DNA of 5,424 nt from an uncultured Oscillospiraceae bacterium. Lineage in GTDB: Bacteria; Bacillota; Clostridia; Oscillospirales; Acutalibacteraceae. A program made the position numbers and the translations under genes. Positions 5,301 through 5,424 of this stretch are shown piece by piece. The notes under the pieces were generated by a model. The model worked only from the letters and a program-made list of their open reading frames with translations, made no database searches and was not told the DNA's origin. The number at the start of each line of letters is the position of its first letter. Positions within the stretch are counted from its first letter, which is position 1. The stretch is from assembly GCA_902462665.1 (NCBI GenBank), contig CABQCM010000118.1:1-5424 (forward strand), in the 5' to 3' direction.

Positions 5301-5424
5301 CGCCTATTGCAACATTAAAAATTGGGGAAAGCGTTGCATCGAATGCTTGCCACAGGACAACGCCATCCTTAATAAGTCGCCCAAAGTTTCCTTGTACCCT
5401 ATTCGTTTTCCCAGTAGTTGGCGT
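5281..5424. other. Right-edge region upstream of the degV promoter, unassigned
   Basis: No gene is assigned. On the minus strand a short frame ends in TAG at 5399-5401 after seven visible codons (ANYWENE), which could be the tail of an upstream gene, but it is too short to judge. Two other minus-strand frames and one plus-strand frame (ATG 5284, 47 codons, no ribosome binding site) also run open to the edge, so openness means little here. The octamer ACAACGCC occurs twice (5297-5304 and 5357-5364), with its partial inverse GCGTTG between them (5331-5336). Confidence 0.4.

Overview
The window reads as chromosomal DNA from a low-to-medium G+C Gram-positive bacterium, most likely an anaerobic member of the Clostridia (Oscillospiraceae/Ruminococcaceae-like). 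The reasons are strong AGGAGG-type ribosome binding sites, a secreted protein ending in a type I dockerin pair, a DegV-family lipid-binding protein, a serine-rich membrane-anchored VanY-type peptidase, and a UroD/MtaA-superfamily protein of a kind common in anaerobes. The taxonomic placement is inference; no rRNA or marker gene is present.

All five recognisable genes lie on the minus strand, so transcription runs from right to left. In that order they are a DegV-family protein (4263-5153), a small secreted dockerin protein (3441-4199), a VanY-type D,D-carboxypeptidase (2120-3016), a UroD-superfamily protein (789-2027), and the N-terminal 187 residues of a MurL-like UDP-MurNAc-L-Ala-L-Glu epimerase (1-563, cut by the left edge). 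Ribosome binding sites place three starts at codons other than the longest possible: ATG at 2027 rather than TTG at 2042, ATG at 3016 rather than GTG at 3025, and ATG at 563 rather than ATG at 671. The dockerin gene starts with TTG.

The genes fall into three or four transcription units. degV has a good promoter (-10 TATAAT at 5272-5277) overlapped by a near-perfect inverted repeat, and probably drives the dockerin gene 63 bases downstream, which ends at a clear intrinsic terminator (3377-3414). A 424-base gap follows. It holds an extended -10 promoter for vanY and a promoter-like motif repeated exactly 100 bases apart. The uroD-like gene follows vanY after about 92 bases, with only a weak promoter of its own, and ends in a hairpin terminator (about 724-767). 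murL then has its own promoter (TTGCGT, 17 bases, TATAAT).

Two genes concern peptidoglycan: murL (D-glutamate configuration in the UDP-MurNAc precursor) and vanY (trimming of the terminal D-Ala). The dockerin protein is extracellular, and DegV proteins bind fatty acids for phospholipid synthesis. Nothing shows that these form one pathway; a loose cell-envelope theme is the most that can be said. There are no RNA genes, insertion sequences or CRISPR arrays. No clearly new multi-gene system is visible. The points most worth following are the MurL-like enzyme in a Gram-positive setting, the enzyme-less dockerin protein, the Cys/His cluster in the UroD-like protein, and the operator-like repeats at the degV and vanY promoters.
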